64,000 bases of DNA from Streptomyces sp. CBMA123 (GTDB taxonomy: Bacteria; Actinomycetota; Actinomycetes; Streptomycetales; Streptomycetaceae). Shown piece after piece: positions 8,380 to 17,251 of this stretch; the stretch's first letter is position 1, and each line of letters begins with the position of its first letter. Below the pieces are notes generated by a model. The model was not told the origin of the DNA and did not search any database. It worked only from the letters and a program-made list of their open reading frames with translations. Location of the stretch: assembly GCF_014596465.1 (NCBI RefSeq), contig NZ_MECK01000632.1:46141-110140 (forward strand), given 5' to 3'. A program made the position numbers and the translations under genes.

Positions 8380-9408
8380 TCAGACGGTGCGCGCGAATGT
8401 GGTGGGCACCTTCGTCTGACGGAGATCAGACGGAATCCTGTTGGGGTGCACCTCAGGCATCGAGGTTCGTACAAAGCTCTCCAGACCGCTGCCTGGGCGC
8501 ATGTACACGTAGTCGGCCGAAGCGCGGATCTGGGCAGCGTTGATCCGATCCACGCTGGCCGCGTCCATGGTGCTGTAGCCGCGACCGGCACCGAGCACGG
8601 CCAGCAGCCTCGGGCTGAGCGGCAGCACGAGTTCGTCGCAATTTTCTATGCCGTGATTTTCCAGTGGGCCGGTGCCGAGAGAGCCCTCACGCAGGGCCAG
8701 TACGGGTACGTCGCTGATGAGCAGCTCGCCGTCGGTAAGCCTGCGGAGTTCGACGGGCTGTTTGGCGAGCATGCGCTTGTATCGACGGAAGCGCTCGACG
8801 ACAGTGGCGTGGAAGTAGATCCCCCGGTCCATCTGCGCTGACAGTGAGGCAATGAGATCCTCCGCCATCACCCGTAGGCCGCTCTCATCGGGTGTCCACC
8901 CGAACCGTTCCCGGTGCAAGTGCACAAGAGCCTCGCGGCGTTCTGTCATCCACCGGGTGATGTGGCGGTCGTGATGCTCGCGCCAGGTCTGCTCGCTGAT
9001 GATCAGCATGGGAATGCTGCGCACGGTGTGCAGGATTATGGCTTCGCGGACAACATCCTGGTGTCGGCTGGTTCGGAAGAAGTCGCCTGACTCTGCAGCG
9101 TCGATGGCGCTGTGCAGGAGGGTCTCGGTTTCGGCCCACACTTGTTCGCTCGCTTTGGAGGCGTAGCGGATGAAGTTCGTGAACTTGCCGCATCCGGCTG
9201 GGCCGCGGTCGATGGGCTTGGCGCTCGGCCGGGAGCGGTTGAGGTAACGCACTTTGCGCTCGCCCTTGGCACCCACGGCTTCTGCAAAGCGTTCCAGCAG
9301 GACTCGCGAGACGACGTGCTGGTCTGGGCGCAGCTCGCGGGGTTCCTGAAGAAGTTTCAGCACGAGCCGGTCGTACTCTGCAGGGGTAGGGGGGCGGAGG
9401 TAGCGCAT
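8380..9408 (-). CDS. DUF4238 family protein
   Basis: This 342-residue protein begins at ATG 9408 (MRYLRPPTPAEYDRLVL); GTG 9417 is an alternative. The segment DQHVVSRVLLERFAEAV is the family's opening motif, normally QHxVxxxxLxxF. WREHHDRHITRWM and the late DELVLPLSPRLLAVLGAG segment are also typical. DUF4238 proteins are often found in genomic islands and near defence genes; their activity is not established. The stop codon sits at the breakpoint with the truncated gene at 7296-8379, so the last codons could be non-native. Upstream are unrelated genes on the other strand. Confidence 0.8.
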   Translation of the reverse strand: MRYLRPPTPAEYDRLVLKLLQEPRELRPDQHVVSRVLLERFAEAVGAKGERKVRYLNRSRPSAKPIDRGPAGCGKFTNFIRYASKASEQVWAETETLLHSAIDAAESGDFFRTSRHQDVVREAIILHTVRSIPMLIISEQTWREHHDRHITRWMTERREALVHLHRERFGWTPDESGLRVMAEDLIASLSAQMDRGIYFHATVVERFRRYKRMLAKQPVELRRLTDGELLISDVPVLALREGSLGTGPLENHGIENCDELVLPLSPRLLAVLGAGRGYSTMDAASVDRINAAQIRASADYVYMRPGSGLESFVRTSMPEVHPNRIPSDLRQTKVPTTFARTV

Positions 9409-9588
9409 GCTGATCACCGGATAAGACTCGCACGCTGCCGTCGTCTCGCACCGGCCCTTGTCGCGCGGCCGGGCTGGGCCCGTAGCCGCCGAGGCACACG
9501 GCCGTTGCCGTTCGGACACTCCGGGCCCGCCGGATCGGGCAGGATGTGATCGAACGTTTCGGGGGGCAAACAAGGTGACGGGGGTTGC

Positions 9589-10317
9589 GTGATGGGGCGT
9601 ACGGCACGGCGCGGGGGCGCGGCGGTGACTGCTGTGGTGGCGCTGGCGCTGGGGGCAGCGGCATGCACCGGGCAGGGCAGCACAGGGGCAGCCGCATCCA
9701 CAGCAACGGCGATGGCCGCCGCGACGGCAACCCCGACGGCGACCCCGACGGCGACGGCGCACCCTGTGGTGCTGCCCGAGCCCGCCCCGGCGGCGGCGCA
9801 GTGGATCGTGGACCAGCTGGCCAAGAACCCGCCACAGCCCTGCCCCGTCCCCACGCTGGCGAACCTGGTGATGCTCGACCGCAGCGAGGACGCCCACGAC
9901 CGGGCGGACGTGGTGTGGTTGAGGGACGACTCCTACCTGTGCCTCGCCTCGATCAGCCGTGTCAACGGCAACCTGGCCACGGGGGTCTCCTACGGCTCGA
10001 TCGCGTCCTACATCTCCGGGCAGAGCCCGTCGACGATCGGCGGCTCGCGGCAGCCCTCCTACTTCACAGTCTTCCCCGTCGACACCGGGCAGGTCGTGCT
10101 GCAGGGCGGGGGGAGCCGGTTCGGACCGCTGCACCAGCGGACGGTCGACCTCGGCGCGGGCAAGGCGATCACCGTCGTCCAGTACCGCTACGCCGTCGAG
10201 CCGACGCCCGACCCCGATTCGTCGGTGGTCGAGCTTCCGCCGAGGGAGGACCCGGACCACCCGGCCGAACTGTGCCCGTCCGTCCAGGAGCCGTGCCGCC
10301 TCGCGGACGTCTACTGA
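9589..10317 (+). CDS. Secreted lipoprotein, hypothetical
   Basis: This 242-residue protein starts at GTG 9589, directly followed by an ATG that could also serve. Its signal peptide ends in a lipobox (LGAAAC). A Thr/Ala/Pro spacer (TATPTATPTATAHP) follows, as in many actinomycete surface lipoproteins, and then a globular domain of ~180 residues with four cysteines (PQPCPVP, YLCLAS, AELCPSV, EPCRL) that could form disulfides outside the cell. No known domain is recognised. It lies divergently from the DUF4238 gene, so the 180 bp between them should hold two promoters. Confidence 0.8.
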   Translation: MMGRTARRGGAAVTAVVALALGAAACTGQGSTGAAASTATAMAAATATPTATPTATAHPVVLPEPAPAAAQWIVDQLAKNPPQPCPVPTLANLVMLDRSEDAHDRADVVWLRDDSYLCLASISRVNGNLATGVSYGSIASYISGQSPSTIGGSRQPSYFTVFPVDTGQVVLQGGGSRFGPLHQRTVDLGAGKAITVVQYRYAVEPTPDPDSSVVELPPREDPDHPAELCPSVQEPCRLADVY

Positions 10318-10434
10318 ACCCCACGCGCCGACTCCGACAGAGGCAGTGACCGAACGCTTGAGCAGACCGGTTGTGCAGGGTCTCTGACCAGGGACGGGGC
10401 CCGCCCGTTGCTCCCAGAACCCAGGCTGCCCAGG

Positions 10435-10480
10435 CCCCGAGAAGGCACAGGAGACCGCCACCCACAGGTGGCGGCCTTCC
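10435..10480 (+). terminator. Hairpin with GAGAAGGCAC lead
   Basis: A stem of CCGCCACC/GGTGGCGG with loop CACA lies at 10455-10474, preceded by CCCCGAGAAGGCACAGGA. It is downstream of the lipoprotein and converges on the gene at 10804, so a bidirectional terminator is likely. The same lead-in plus hairpin recurs at 25474 and, altered, at 29602. The remaining bases between 10318 and 10803 hold no recognised gene. Confidence 0.55.
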
Positions 10481-10803
10481 GGTCGGGGGTGTCCCCCTGA
10501 CGGTGGCCGTGCCGGTCGGGGTGGCGGACGGACATGATGGGAGTCGGTCAGCGGATCCCGCCGGTGAGCGGGGCGGCACTTCGGATCGGCCTCTTCCTCG
10601 GCTATCGCGAGGAAGAGGTGTCGCCTGGGCCGACCCGGTTGCCCACCGGCGCTGACCTGCGTAAACGATGTTCAGCTGAGAAGGCCGCCGCAACTCCCGG
10701 TGCAACGCCCGGTGCAACCCCCCGGCCCACTGTCCAGACAACGGTCCAGCACCCCATTGAAGCAACCGTCTGCAGGGCAGTCGCCGGCGCTGCAGCCTCG
10801 GCG

Positions 10804-11768
10804 CTACCGGCCGCCCAGATTCTGGGCGAGTTCCAGGCGCAGCAGGGTGATCGCGTCGTCGGGGTTGGCGGACAGCAGTACCTGGGTGTCGGCGGCGTCG
10901 GTGACGGGCCGGGTGTCGATGGGTGCGACCCAGGCGTTGTCGTCGCCGAAGGCGTCCAGTTCGCTCCAGCCCAGGAGTCGTCCGCTGTGCTGGAGGGCTT
11001 GGATGCCCGGGGAGTGGGGCCAGGTGAGGCGTACCAGGCCGTCGCCGACGGCGTAGGAGTGCTCTGGTCGGCCGAGGCCGCGTTCGGTGGGCGGTGTCCG
11101 GTCGGTGGCCGGCTCGGTTCGGCCGGCCGGCTCTCGGGGGTCCTCAATGCCGGTCGGCGGGGGCCCTGTTTCGCCCCGGGGTGCAATGGGAGCGGCTGTG
11201 CGCGAGACGGTCCGCTCGCCCTCGGCGGCGCCGGGCGGGGTCGCCGAAAGGGGCTCCGTCTCACCCCGGGGCGAAACAGCGGGGATGGGAGCGGCGGGAT
11301 CGGCCCCGTCCTGCTGGGTCGGGTGGGCGGCCAGGAACCGTTCGGCGAGCTCGCGATGGCACATGGTCAGCGCGTAGGCGGCGTGGAGGACGTCATCCAG
11401 GGCCTGGCGGGCCAGGGCGGAGTCACTGTGGCGGGCGGCGCGGTCGAGCTGGAACAGGAACGCCTTGTCCTGGCAGAGCAGTTCCTCGCTGACGGCGAGG
11501 AGCTCGGCCACCCCCGGGCCGGCCGCAATGTCATCGGGCAGCGAGGTTCGCCCCGAGGTGATTCCGCGGCCGCAGCGAGCGCCTGCGCCTGCTTCTCCTT
11601 CTCCCGCTGCCGATCGGCCCTCGACGAACACGCCTTCGAGCAGTACTTCCGCGGGCGCCCGCTCTTGCCCTTGCCGCCCGGTTCCATCTCCGCGCCGCAC
11701 ACGACGCAGGTCGGTCCGCCGAACGCCATCTGCTCGGCGACCGCGTTTTGCCCCGGGGAGGAATTCAT
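10804..11768 (-). pseudogene. Frameshifted zinc-finger/DUF protein
   Basis: Two overlapping minus-strand frames together form one protein. The 5' part (from ATG 11768) has a zinc-ribbon-like motif CVVCGAEM...GRPRKYCSKAC and a basic helix (SRADRQREKEKQAQA). The 3' part, in another frame, continues with GPGVAELLAVSEELLCQDK, a Pro/Glu-rich linker and ITLLRLELAQNL. The switch lies around 11540-11570, where a single indel would restore one ~320-residue protein. Actinomycete mobile regions commonly carry proteins of this CxxC-plus-helix type with no known role. A sequencing error cannot be excluded. Confidence 0.55.
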
Positions 11769-11968
11769 GGTCGGGGTGATCGCCCAACTACCAGGCTTTC
11801 TCCTCGGGGAGCAATGCCGTGCGGCGCAGCGGCCCCGTGGTCGTGCTTGGGGCCCGTGTGACTGCAACCGATACGTTGCGAGCCCATGACCCCGAAAGCC
11901 CCTCGCCGTCGATGAAACGGCAGGTCAGCGTGTGACTGAGCGGGCTATCTGTCACCAGGCTGGGTGCG

Positions 11969-12511
11969 TCACCTGGGGTGCAGCACCGTTCTGAGCTCGA
12001 TAGTTGTCACCGTTTGGGCGTTCTTGTTGTCCCCAGCTACGGCTTTGCGGGCTTGTTGGCACCAACTCCGCTGCTCGGGACGCCACCGGAACCAGTAGTC
12101 CAGACCCTCCACCCGGTAGCGGGCCCCGACGTCGAACCGCAGCTCGCCCACCAGCCGCCCTGGGTCGTCCGGCGCCTGACGGTGCGGCGCCAGTAGCAGG
12201 GCCAGTTCGTCGTAGCGGACATCGATCCCGCCAAGGCCCGGATGGCTGTCCGACCCGACCGTCCCGGCCTGGTAGTGCTCGTTCCACCTTGCGAAGATCG
12301 CCCACTGCTCGCGCTCCAGCTCCACCGCGGCCTCGCTCGCGGGCCCGACACGGTACTCGTCGGCGTGGTCGTAGTCATCGTTCTGGAAGTAGTGCGGCTT
12401 CCCATCGATGTCAGCGAGGCCGGCGCGCGGCCCGTCGTACCACTCCAACTCGGCGTACACACGCTCGAAGCCGCCCTCGATCAACTGCTCTTCGTCCCAG
12501 GTCTCAGCCAC
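11969..12511 (-). CDS. Hypothetical acidic protein
   Basis: This 180-residue soluble protein (MAETWDEEQLIEGGFERVYA...) is rich in Asp, Glu, Trp and Tyr (DYWFRWRPEQRSW). It has no signal peptide, membrane segment or recognised motif. The start is the only ATG that gives the acidic N-terminus. Gene size and acidity resemble immunity-type or SMI1-like accessory proteins, but no such motif can be identified. It stands alone. Confidence 0.6.
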   Translation of the reverse strand: MAETWDEEQLIEGGFERVYAELEWYDGPRAGLADIDGKPHYFQNDDYDHADEYRVGPASEAAVELEREQWAIFARWNEHYQAGTVGSDSHPGLGGIDVRYDELALLLAPHRQAPDDPGRLVGELRFDVGARYRVEGLDYWFRWRPEQRSWCQQARKAVAGDNKNAQTVTTIELRTVLHPR

Positions 12512-12734
12512 ACGGGCAGGCTACTGACGAGGGGCCTCCGCATCCATGATCACGATCTACGGCTGGAGCACCAGAGGCCACGAACCGAGCCAGGCACACC
12601 CTGCCCTCGGATCGGCTCTGTGGCAGATACAGCGCCCAGGTGACCACTACCACGCTCAATCACAGTCAGGGTGGGGTAACCCAGCGACTCCCAGGATGCG
12701 GCTCGGATTCGCAATGTAGCGATCGCAGTCACGC

Positions 12735-12856
12735 CCGGGGCATGCCCCGGGTTCGCGTGGGCAAGCGGGAGCTTGCCCACTGTCTGTGTGGCCCACCTGG
12801 CTTGCCCGGTCTGGTGGGCAAGCCTGTGGCCTGGGCTTTCCGGGGGCCGGGCAAGC
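12735..12856. repeat. Five GGGCAAGC motifs with an 18-bp palindrome
   Basis: GGGCAAGC occurs at 12759, 12816 and 12849 on this strand, and its complement GCTTGCCC at 12771 and 12800. The first pair forms a hairpin. Just before lies the perfect palindrome CCCGGGGCATGCCCCGGG (12735-12752). The cluster sits directly upstream of the frameshifted gene at 12914. It looks like a replication-initiator, partition or clt-type binding site. Confidence 0.65.
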
Positions 12857-12913
12857 CTGCGGGCATGCCGGTGTGAGGAGGGTTCATGGCATCGATCTGA
12901 ACGGAGAGGTGCC

Positions 12914-13481
12914 ATGACCACCCCTGTCTTTTCCCCCTTCGGGGTCTTTGCCCGCCTGGACGCCGAGTGGGCGCTGCTGTGCGCGGACCAGACCGTGCGG
13001 TCCGTCGTGACGGGCTGGCTGGAGGCCGATCGCCTGGCGCCCGCTGCCGCTGCGGCGGCCGGTGCGTGGGCGGCGGATCTGGGTCCCGATCAGGTCCTGG
13101 CCGCCCTGCGTCCGGCCGGCGAGCGCGGGCTCGGTGACGGCCAGTCCGACGCGATGCTGCGGGCTCTGCTGCGGCGCGTGCGGTGCTGACGCCTCGGCGG
13201 CGCTCGCGGCGCGGATCGTGCTGCAGGCGATGGTGCCGGCGGCTGTGCGGCTGGCCCGCGGGCAGGTGCGTCCCTTCGGCGGCCGGTCCTTCGAGGACGT
13301 CGCCCAGGTGGTCGTCGCCGCGCTGTACGAAACGGCGGTCTCGGGACGGGTCCACACGCGTCCGGGCCGGCCTGCGGCGAACCTCATGCTGGATGCACTT
13401 CGGCGCACGTGCCGTGAGGTCGGCGCCGACCGGGAAACGGGAGACACGGCGGCCGTAGCCCGGTGGCCGGTCAGGGGGTGA
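12914..13481 (+). pseudogene. Frameshifted plasmid-type hypothetical gene
   Basis: ATG 12914 has a good ribosome binding site (GGAGAGGT, 12903-12910) and encodes MTTPVFSPFGVFARLDAEWA, a 91-residue frame that stops at 13189. The next frame continues without a break as a protein-like segment ending near 13481 (LAARIVLQAMVPAAVRLARG, RSFEDVAQVVVAALYE, RPAANLMLDALRR). One indel near 13180 would give a ~190-residue protein. The second half resembles conserved unknown proteins of actinomycete plasmids, a resemblance recalled rather than tested. The upstream repeat cluster suggests a regulator or accessory replication protein. Confidence 0.5.
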
Positions 13482-13930
13482 TCGCGAAGCACGGCAGGGC
13501 TGTGGGCGACCCGATCAGGTCACAGCGCTGACCACCCGAATTTCGAGGCGATCGGGTCCAGGGCGGCCGGTATCGCGGCACATGCCGTGTCCCACAGCGA
13601 TCATGTCTCATTGGGCGGCAGTCAGTTTGGCGAGACCCGAAGTGCGTGCCTTGCTGTGCATGTCGCATTCTAACGGCACGAGAAGGTTGTTGGGGTGACC
13701 GAGATCACGTGTCCGGTCGGGTGTTCCGCTGGAGGCTGGCGGGTCTGCATCGGCCTTCGGCCGATCCGGTAGTGCCGCGCCCGCTTCGCTGCGTCTGGCC
13801 GGACGGCGGCGTGAGTGCCCTTCCGCCTGGCGTGTTGGGCTTCCAGCCGCGCGGAAGCCCCGGCAGGGGCTCCTCCGGACCCCGCCCCCGCCGGATCCAT
13901 TTCCATGGCTGATGCGCCTGGCCGCAATCA
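13482..13930. other. Intergenic region with possible minus-strand gene tail
   Basis: There is no confident gene. The minus strand at about 13608-13740 could encode the tail of a protein (LGHPNNLLVPLECDMHSKAR) with a faint resemblance to the end of HNH-type proteins, but the frame upstream has no recognisable content. Nothing else is visible. Confidence 0.25.
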
Positions 13931-13970
13931 CGAGGTACGCGGCGGGCTGTGTGCCCTGCCGCGTACCTCG
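13931..13970 (-). terminator. Terminator of the Rpf-propeller gene
   Basis: Thirteen-base arms CGAGGTACGCGGC and GCCGCGTACCTCG enclose a small inner GGGC/GCCC stem. The structure starts 12 bp after the stop codon of the gene ending at 13982, as expected for a factor-independent terminator. Confidence 0.75.
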
Positions 13971-13981
13971 GATCACGCTCG

Positions 13982-15415
13982 TCAGCTGGTCTTGAAGGTG
14001 TCGGAGTTGATGGTGTACCAGGTGCTCCACGGGCTGCCGTTGGTGCTGTAGGCGTGGGAGATGACGCCGTTGGTGCCGAGGGCGAAGACTTCGGCGGTGT
14101 TGGTGTTGGGCTCGTAGACGGCGGAGGGGGTGCCGGCGAACTTCCAGTTGCCCATGCTGTTCCAGGCGGACCAGGTGCCGTTGTTGTAGTACTTGTGGTT
14201 CATGGTGCCGTCGGTGCCGATGCCGAAGACCTCAACGGAGTTGACGCCCGCGTTGTAGACGGCGTTCGGAGTGCCGGTGAAGTGGTAGCCCGAGTCGAGG
14301 GTGGACCAGGTGCTCCACGGGGCGGCGTTGGTGCTGTAGGCGTGGGACATGACGCCGTCGGTGCCGTTGGCGAAGACCTCGGCGGTGTTGTTGCTCGTGT
14401 TGTAGACGGCGCTGGGGCTGGCGGTGAAGCGGTATCCGTTGTCGAGGGTGGTCCAGGCGGACCAGGGGCTGCCGTTGGTGCTGTAGGCGTGGTTCATGAC
14501 GCCGTTGGTGCCGATGGCGAAGACCTCGGCGGTGTTGGTGCTCGGCTCGAAGATGACGGCCGGGGAGCCGGCGAAGGAGTAGGAGCCGTTGAGGGTGGTC
14601 CAGTCCGACCACGTGGAGCCATTGGTGTAGTAGGCGTGGTTCATACGCCCGTCGGCACCGATCCCGAACAGCTCGATCGACTTGGTGGCCGGGTTGTACA
14701 CGGCGGAGGGGGAGTCGCTGAAGGTGTAGGTGCCGATGGCGTTCCACGCGCTCCACGGGGCGGCGTTGGTGCTGTAGGAGTGGTAGATCTTGCCGTCGGT
14801 GGCGACCGCGAAGACCTCCTCGGTCTTCGTGTCGGGGTTGTAGACGACCGCGGGCTTGGACTTGAAGGTCCCGCCCAGGGACGTCCAGGAGCTCCAGGCA
14901 CCGCCGCTGGTGCTGTAGGCGTGGTAGATCGCGCCGTTGGTCCCGACCGTGAACGCCTCGGCGGTGGCGGTGTCCGGGTTGTACAGGCTCTGCGCCGCGA
15001 ACTCCACCGGCGCAGGCGCCGGGGTCGGCGTCGTGGTCGGGTACGGGTTGGCGGTGTCGCTGCCCAGGCCGGCCTGCGGACCACAGGTGGGCCAGGCGCC
15101 CTGTCCCTGCCCCGCGAGCACCTTCTCGCCGATCAGGATCTGCTGCTGCTCGGTGGCCTGGTTCGGATAGGCGGCGTACTGGGTTCCGCCGTACGCCTGC
15201 CAGGTGCTCAGGGTGAACTGCAGGCCACCGTAGAAGCCGTTGCCCGTGTTGATCGACCAGTTCCCGCTGCTTTCGCACTGGGCCACCTTCTCCCAGGTCG
15301 AGACCGAGGCGGCGTGGGCTGGGGCCGTGTTCAGCGAGACCGACGCCAGAGCCGCGCCGAGGACACCGAGAGCGGCAGCGATCTTGATCTTGGCGGGAGA
15401 GGCGGTGCGTATCAT
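13982..15415 (-). CDS. Rpf-type transglycosylase with C-terminal beta-propeller
   Basis: This 477-residue secreted protein has a signal peptide ending in APAHA. The resuscitation-promoting-factor (transglycosylase-like) domain is at ~37-115: WEKVAQCESSGNWSINTG, with the catalytic Glu in CESSGNW, then FYGGLQFTLSTW. A Thr/Pro linker follows. The remaining ~340 residues are repeated blades of the PLL-like/tectonin type (VFAVATDGKIYHSYSTN, GIGADGRMNHAYYTN), probably a sugar-binding propeller. Rpf enzymes cleave peptidoglycan and support spore germination. Replacing the usual LysM with a propeller is unusual. The propeller is a near copy of that in the next gene upstream (15596-17197). Confidence 0.88.
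   Translation of the reverse strand: MIRTASPAKIKIAAALGVLGAALASVSLNTAPAHAASVSTWEKVAQCESSGNWSINTGNGFYGGLQFTLSTWQAYGGTQYAAYPNQATEQQQILIGEKVLAGQGQGAWPTCGPQAGLGSDTANPYPTTTPTPAPAPVEFAAQSLYNPDTATAEAFTVGTNGAIYHAYSTSGGAWSSWTSLGGTFKSKPAVVYNPDTKTEEVFAVATDGKIYHSYSTNAAPWSAWNAIGTYTFSDSPSAVYNPATKSIELFGIGADGRMNHAYYTNGSTWSDWTTLNGSYSFAGSPAVIFEPSTNTAEVFAIGTNGVMNHAYSTNGSPWSAWTTLDNGYRFTASPSAVYNTSNNTAEVFANGTDGVMSHAYSTNAAPWSTWSTLDSGYHFTGTPNAVYNAGVNSVEVFGIGTDGTMNHKYYNNGTWSAWNSMGNWKFAGTPSAVYEPNTNTAEVFALGTNGVISHAYSTNGSPWSTWYTINSDTFKTS
13985..15011 (-). repeat. Propeller-coding direct repeat, copy 1
   Basis: About 1,027 bases that code for the C-terminal propeller are nearly identical, with scattered substitutions, to 15599-16625, a constant shift of 1,614 bp. 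The copies share the same stop codon and run up to the linker just before VEFAAQSLYNPDT, where the two genes become unrelated. Confidence 0.9.
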
Positions 15416-15554
15416 CGTCGATCCTTCGAGGTGGCTGGACGTCGTCAGAGGGCCTGGTGGAGCTGTGGGCTGATGAGCGCCTAGGGGGCGCTGGCGTGCG
15501 CCGCTGGGGTTGATGCCGGGGATCCACCAGTGAGCACGGTCAGGGGGCGAGGGC

Positions 15555-15580
15555 GGGCGCCGGGTGGAGAGCCGGCGCCC
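15555..15580 (-). terminator. Hairpin after the NlpC-propeller gene
   Basis: GGGCGCCGG and CCGGCGCCC form a perfect 9-bp stem with an 8-base loop (GTGGAGAG), starting 16 bp after the stop codon at 15596. It would separate transcription of the two propeller genes. Confidence 0.65.
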
Positions 15581-15595
15581 TTCGCGGCTGGTGCG

Positions 15596-17197
15596 TCAGC
15601 TGGTCTTGAAGGTGTCGGAGTTGATGGTGTACCAGGTGCTCCACGGGCTGCCGTTGGTGCTGTAGGCGTGGGAGATGACGCCGTTGGTGCCGAGGGCGAA
15701 GACTTCGGCGGTGTTGGTGTTGGGCTCGTAGACCGCGGAGGGGGTGCCGGTGAACTTCCAGTTGCCCATGCTGTTCCAGGCGGACCAGGTGCCGTTGTTG
15801 TAGTACTTGTGGTTCAGGACACCGTCGGTGCCGACCCCGAAGACCTCGACGGAGTTGACGCCCGCGTTGTAGACGGCGTTCGGGGAGCCCTTGAAGTGGT
15901 AGCCCGAGTCGAGGGTGGACCAGGTGCTCCACGGGGCGGCGTTGGTGCTGTAGGCGTGGGACATGACGCCGTCGGTGCCGTTGGCGAAGACCTCGGCGGT
16001 GTTGTTGCTCGTGTTGTAGACGGCGCTGGGGCTGCCGGTGAAGCGGAAGCTGGTGTCGATCTGGGTCCAGGCGCTCCAGGGGCTGCCGTTGGTGCTGTAG
16101 GCGTGGTTCATGACGCCGTCGGTGCCGATGGCGAAGACCTCGGCGGTGTTGGTGCTCGGCTCGAAGATGACGGCCGGGGAGCCGGCGAAGGAGTAGGAGC
16201 CGTTGAGGGTGGTCCAGTCCGACCACGTGGTGCCGTTGGTGTAGTAGGCGTGGTTCAGGCGGCCGTCCGTGCCGGTCCCGAACAGCTCGATCGACTTGGT
16301 GGCGGGGTTGTACACGGCGGAGGGGGAGTCGCTGAAGGTGTAGGTGCCGATGGCGTTCCACGCGCTCCACGGGGCGGCGTTGGTGCTGTAGGAGTGGTAG
16401 ATCTTGCCGTCGGTGGCGACCGCGAAGACCTCCTCGGTCTTCGTGTCGGGGTTGTAGACGACCGCGGGCTTGGACTTGAAGGTCCCGCCCAGGGACGTCC
16501 AGGAGCTCCAGGCACCGGAGTTGGTGCTGTAGGCGTGGTAGATCGCGCCGTTGGTCCCGACCGTGAACGCCTCGGCGGTGGCGGTGTCCGGGTTGTACAG
16601 GCTCTGCGCGGCGAACTCCACCGGTGCCGGAGCGGGCGCGGGGGCCGGGGTCGGCGCGGGGTCGTCGGTGATGTTGTTGTAGCGCAGGCCGATGTAGTTG
16701 CCGGTGGGCCAGCCCTCCAGCATGCTGTTGTTGATGTTGGCGCGGGTCGGGCCGTGCGTCGGGTTGTGGCTGTTGGACTCGGCGTAGTACGTGAAGTCGC
16801 CGGTCGACTGGTTGGTCCAGCCCGCGAACAGGAACGTGTGGTCAGCGGTGAAGTCGAGCGCGTCGCCGGGCTTCAGCTGGGAGAAGCTGATCTGGGTGGA
16901 GACGTTCGGCAGGGTCATCGTGTTCAGGCTGTCGGTCAGGTGCCAGGCCATGGACACGTAGCCGGAGCAGTCCTCGCGGTAGGTTCCGTTGGCGTCGGTC
17001 TTGTAACCCGACTGGTTGTAGGGGACGCCCTCGTCCACCCAGCTCTGGGCGCGGGCCAGCACCTCATTGCGGGTGATGGTGCCGCCCGCAGTCGAGGCCG
17101 CCTGTGCCGGTGCGGCGGCCGTGAACATGGTGGCGCTGACGCCGACGGCGACGAGGGTGGCGAGTGAGCGTGCGGCAGCGCGGGAGACGCGGGACAT
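15596..17197 (-). CDS. NlpC/P60-like hydrolase with C-terminal beta-propeller
   Basis: This 533-residue protein has a signal peptide (MSRVSRAAARSLATLVAVGV...AQA). The catalytic domain at ~40-165 has EVLARAQSWVDEGVPYNQ, the Cys motif DCSGYVSMAW, and a His in TADHTFLFAGW, the Cys-His arrangement of NlpC/P60 peptidoglycan endopeptidases. A Pro/Ala linker follows, then the same propeller as in 13982-15415 (about 340 residues). ATG 17197 follows AAGGA at a suitable distance. With the Rpf gene downstream it forms a cell-wall remodelling pair sharing one putative ligand-binding module. An amidase role cannot be excluded. Confidence 0.85.
   Translation of the reverse strand: MSRVSRAAARSLATLVAVGVSATMFTAAAPAQAASTAGGTITRNEVLARAQSWVDEGVPYNQSGYKTDANGTYREDCSGYVSMAWHLTDSLNTMTLPNVSTQISFSQLKPGDALDFTADHTFLFAGWTNQSTGDFTYYAESNSHNPTHGPTRANINNSMLEGWPTGNYIGLRYNNITDDPAPTPAPAPAPAPVEFAAQSLYNPDTATAEAFTVGTNGAIYHAYSTNSGAWSSWTSLGGTFKSKPAVVYNPDTKTEEVFAVATDGKIYHSYSTNAAPWSAWNAIGTYTFSDSPSAVYNPATKSIELFGTGTDGRLNHAYYTNGTTWSDWTTLNGSYSFAGSPAVIFEPSTNTAEVFAIGTDGVMNHAYSTNGSPWSAWTQIDTSFRFTGSPSAVYNTSNNTAEVFANGTDGVMSHAYSTNAAPWSTWSTLDSGYHFKGSPNAVYNAGVNSVEVFGVGTDGVLNHKYYNNGTWSAWNSMGNWKFTGTPSAVYEPNTNTAEVFALGTNGVISHAYSTNGSPWSTWYTINSDTFKTS
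15599..16625 (-). repeat. Propeller-coding direct repeat, copy 2
   Basis: Second copy of the repeat at 13985-15011. Differences cluster in short patches, for example the blade around 16030-16110 (FRFTGSPSA and TQIDTS against TTLDNGY). This pattern fits duplication followed by partial gene conversion. Confidence 0.9.
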
Positions 17198-17251
17198 GGA
17201 TGGGTTCCTTCTCGGTGTCAGGTTCGGGATGAAGTCGGGCGGTGAGCGCGG

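Noticed and set aside
13949..15484. Long plus-strand open frame antisense to the Rpf-propeller gene
   Set aside because: Its translation is monotonous Gly/Val/Asp text, mirrors the repeated propeller codons and has no start context.
15416..15595. Possible ydaO (cyclic di-AMP) riboswitch before the Rpf gene, as known for some rpf genes
   Set aside because: The gap is only 180 bp and also holds the terminator of the gene upstream; the conserved riboswitch core words were not seen.
15530..17167. Long plus-strand open frame antisense to the NlpC-propeller gene
   Set aside because: Same low-complexity mirror of the propeller; high-GC codon bias keeps the opposite frame open.
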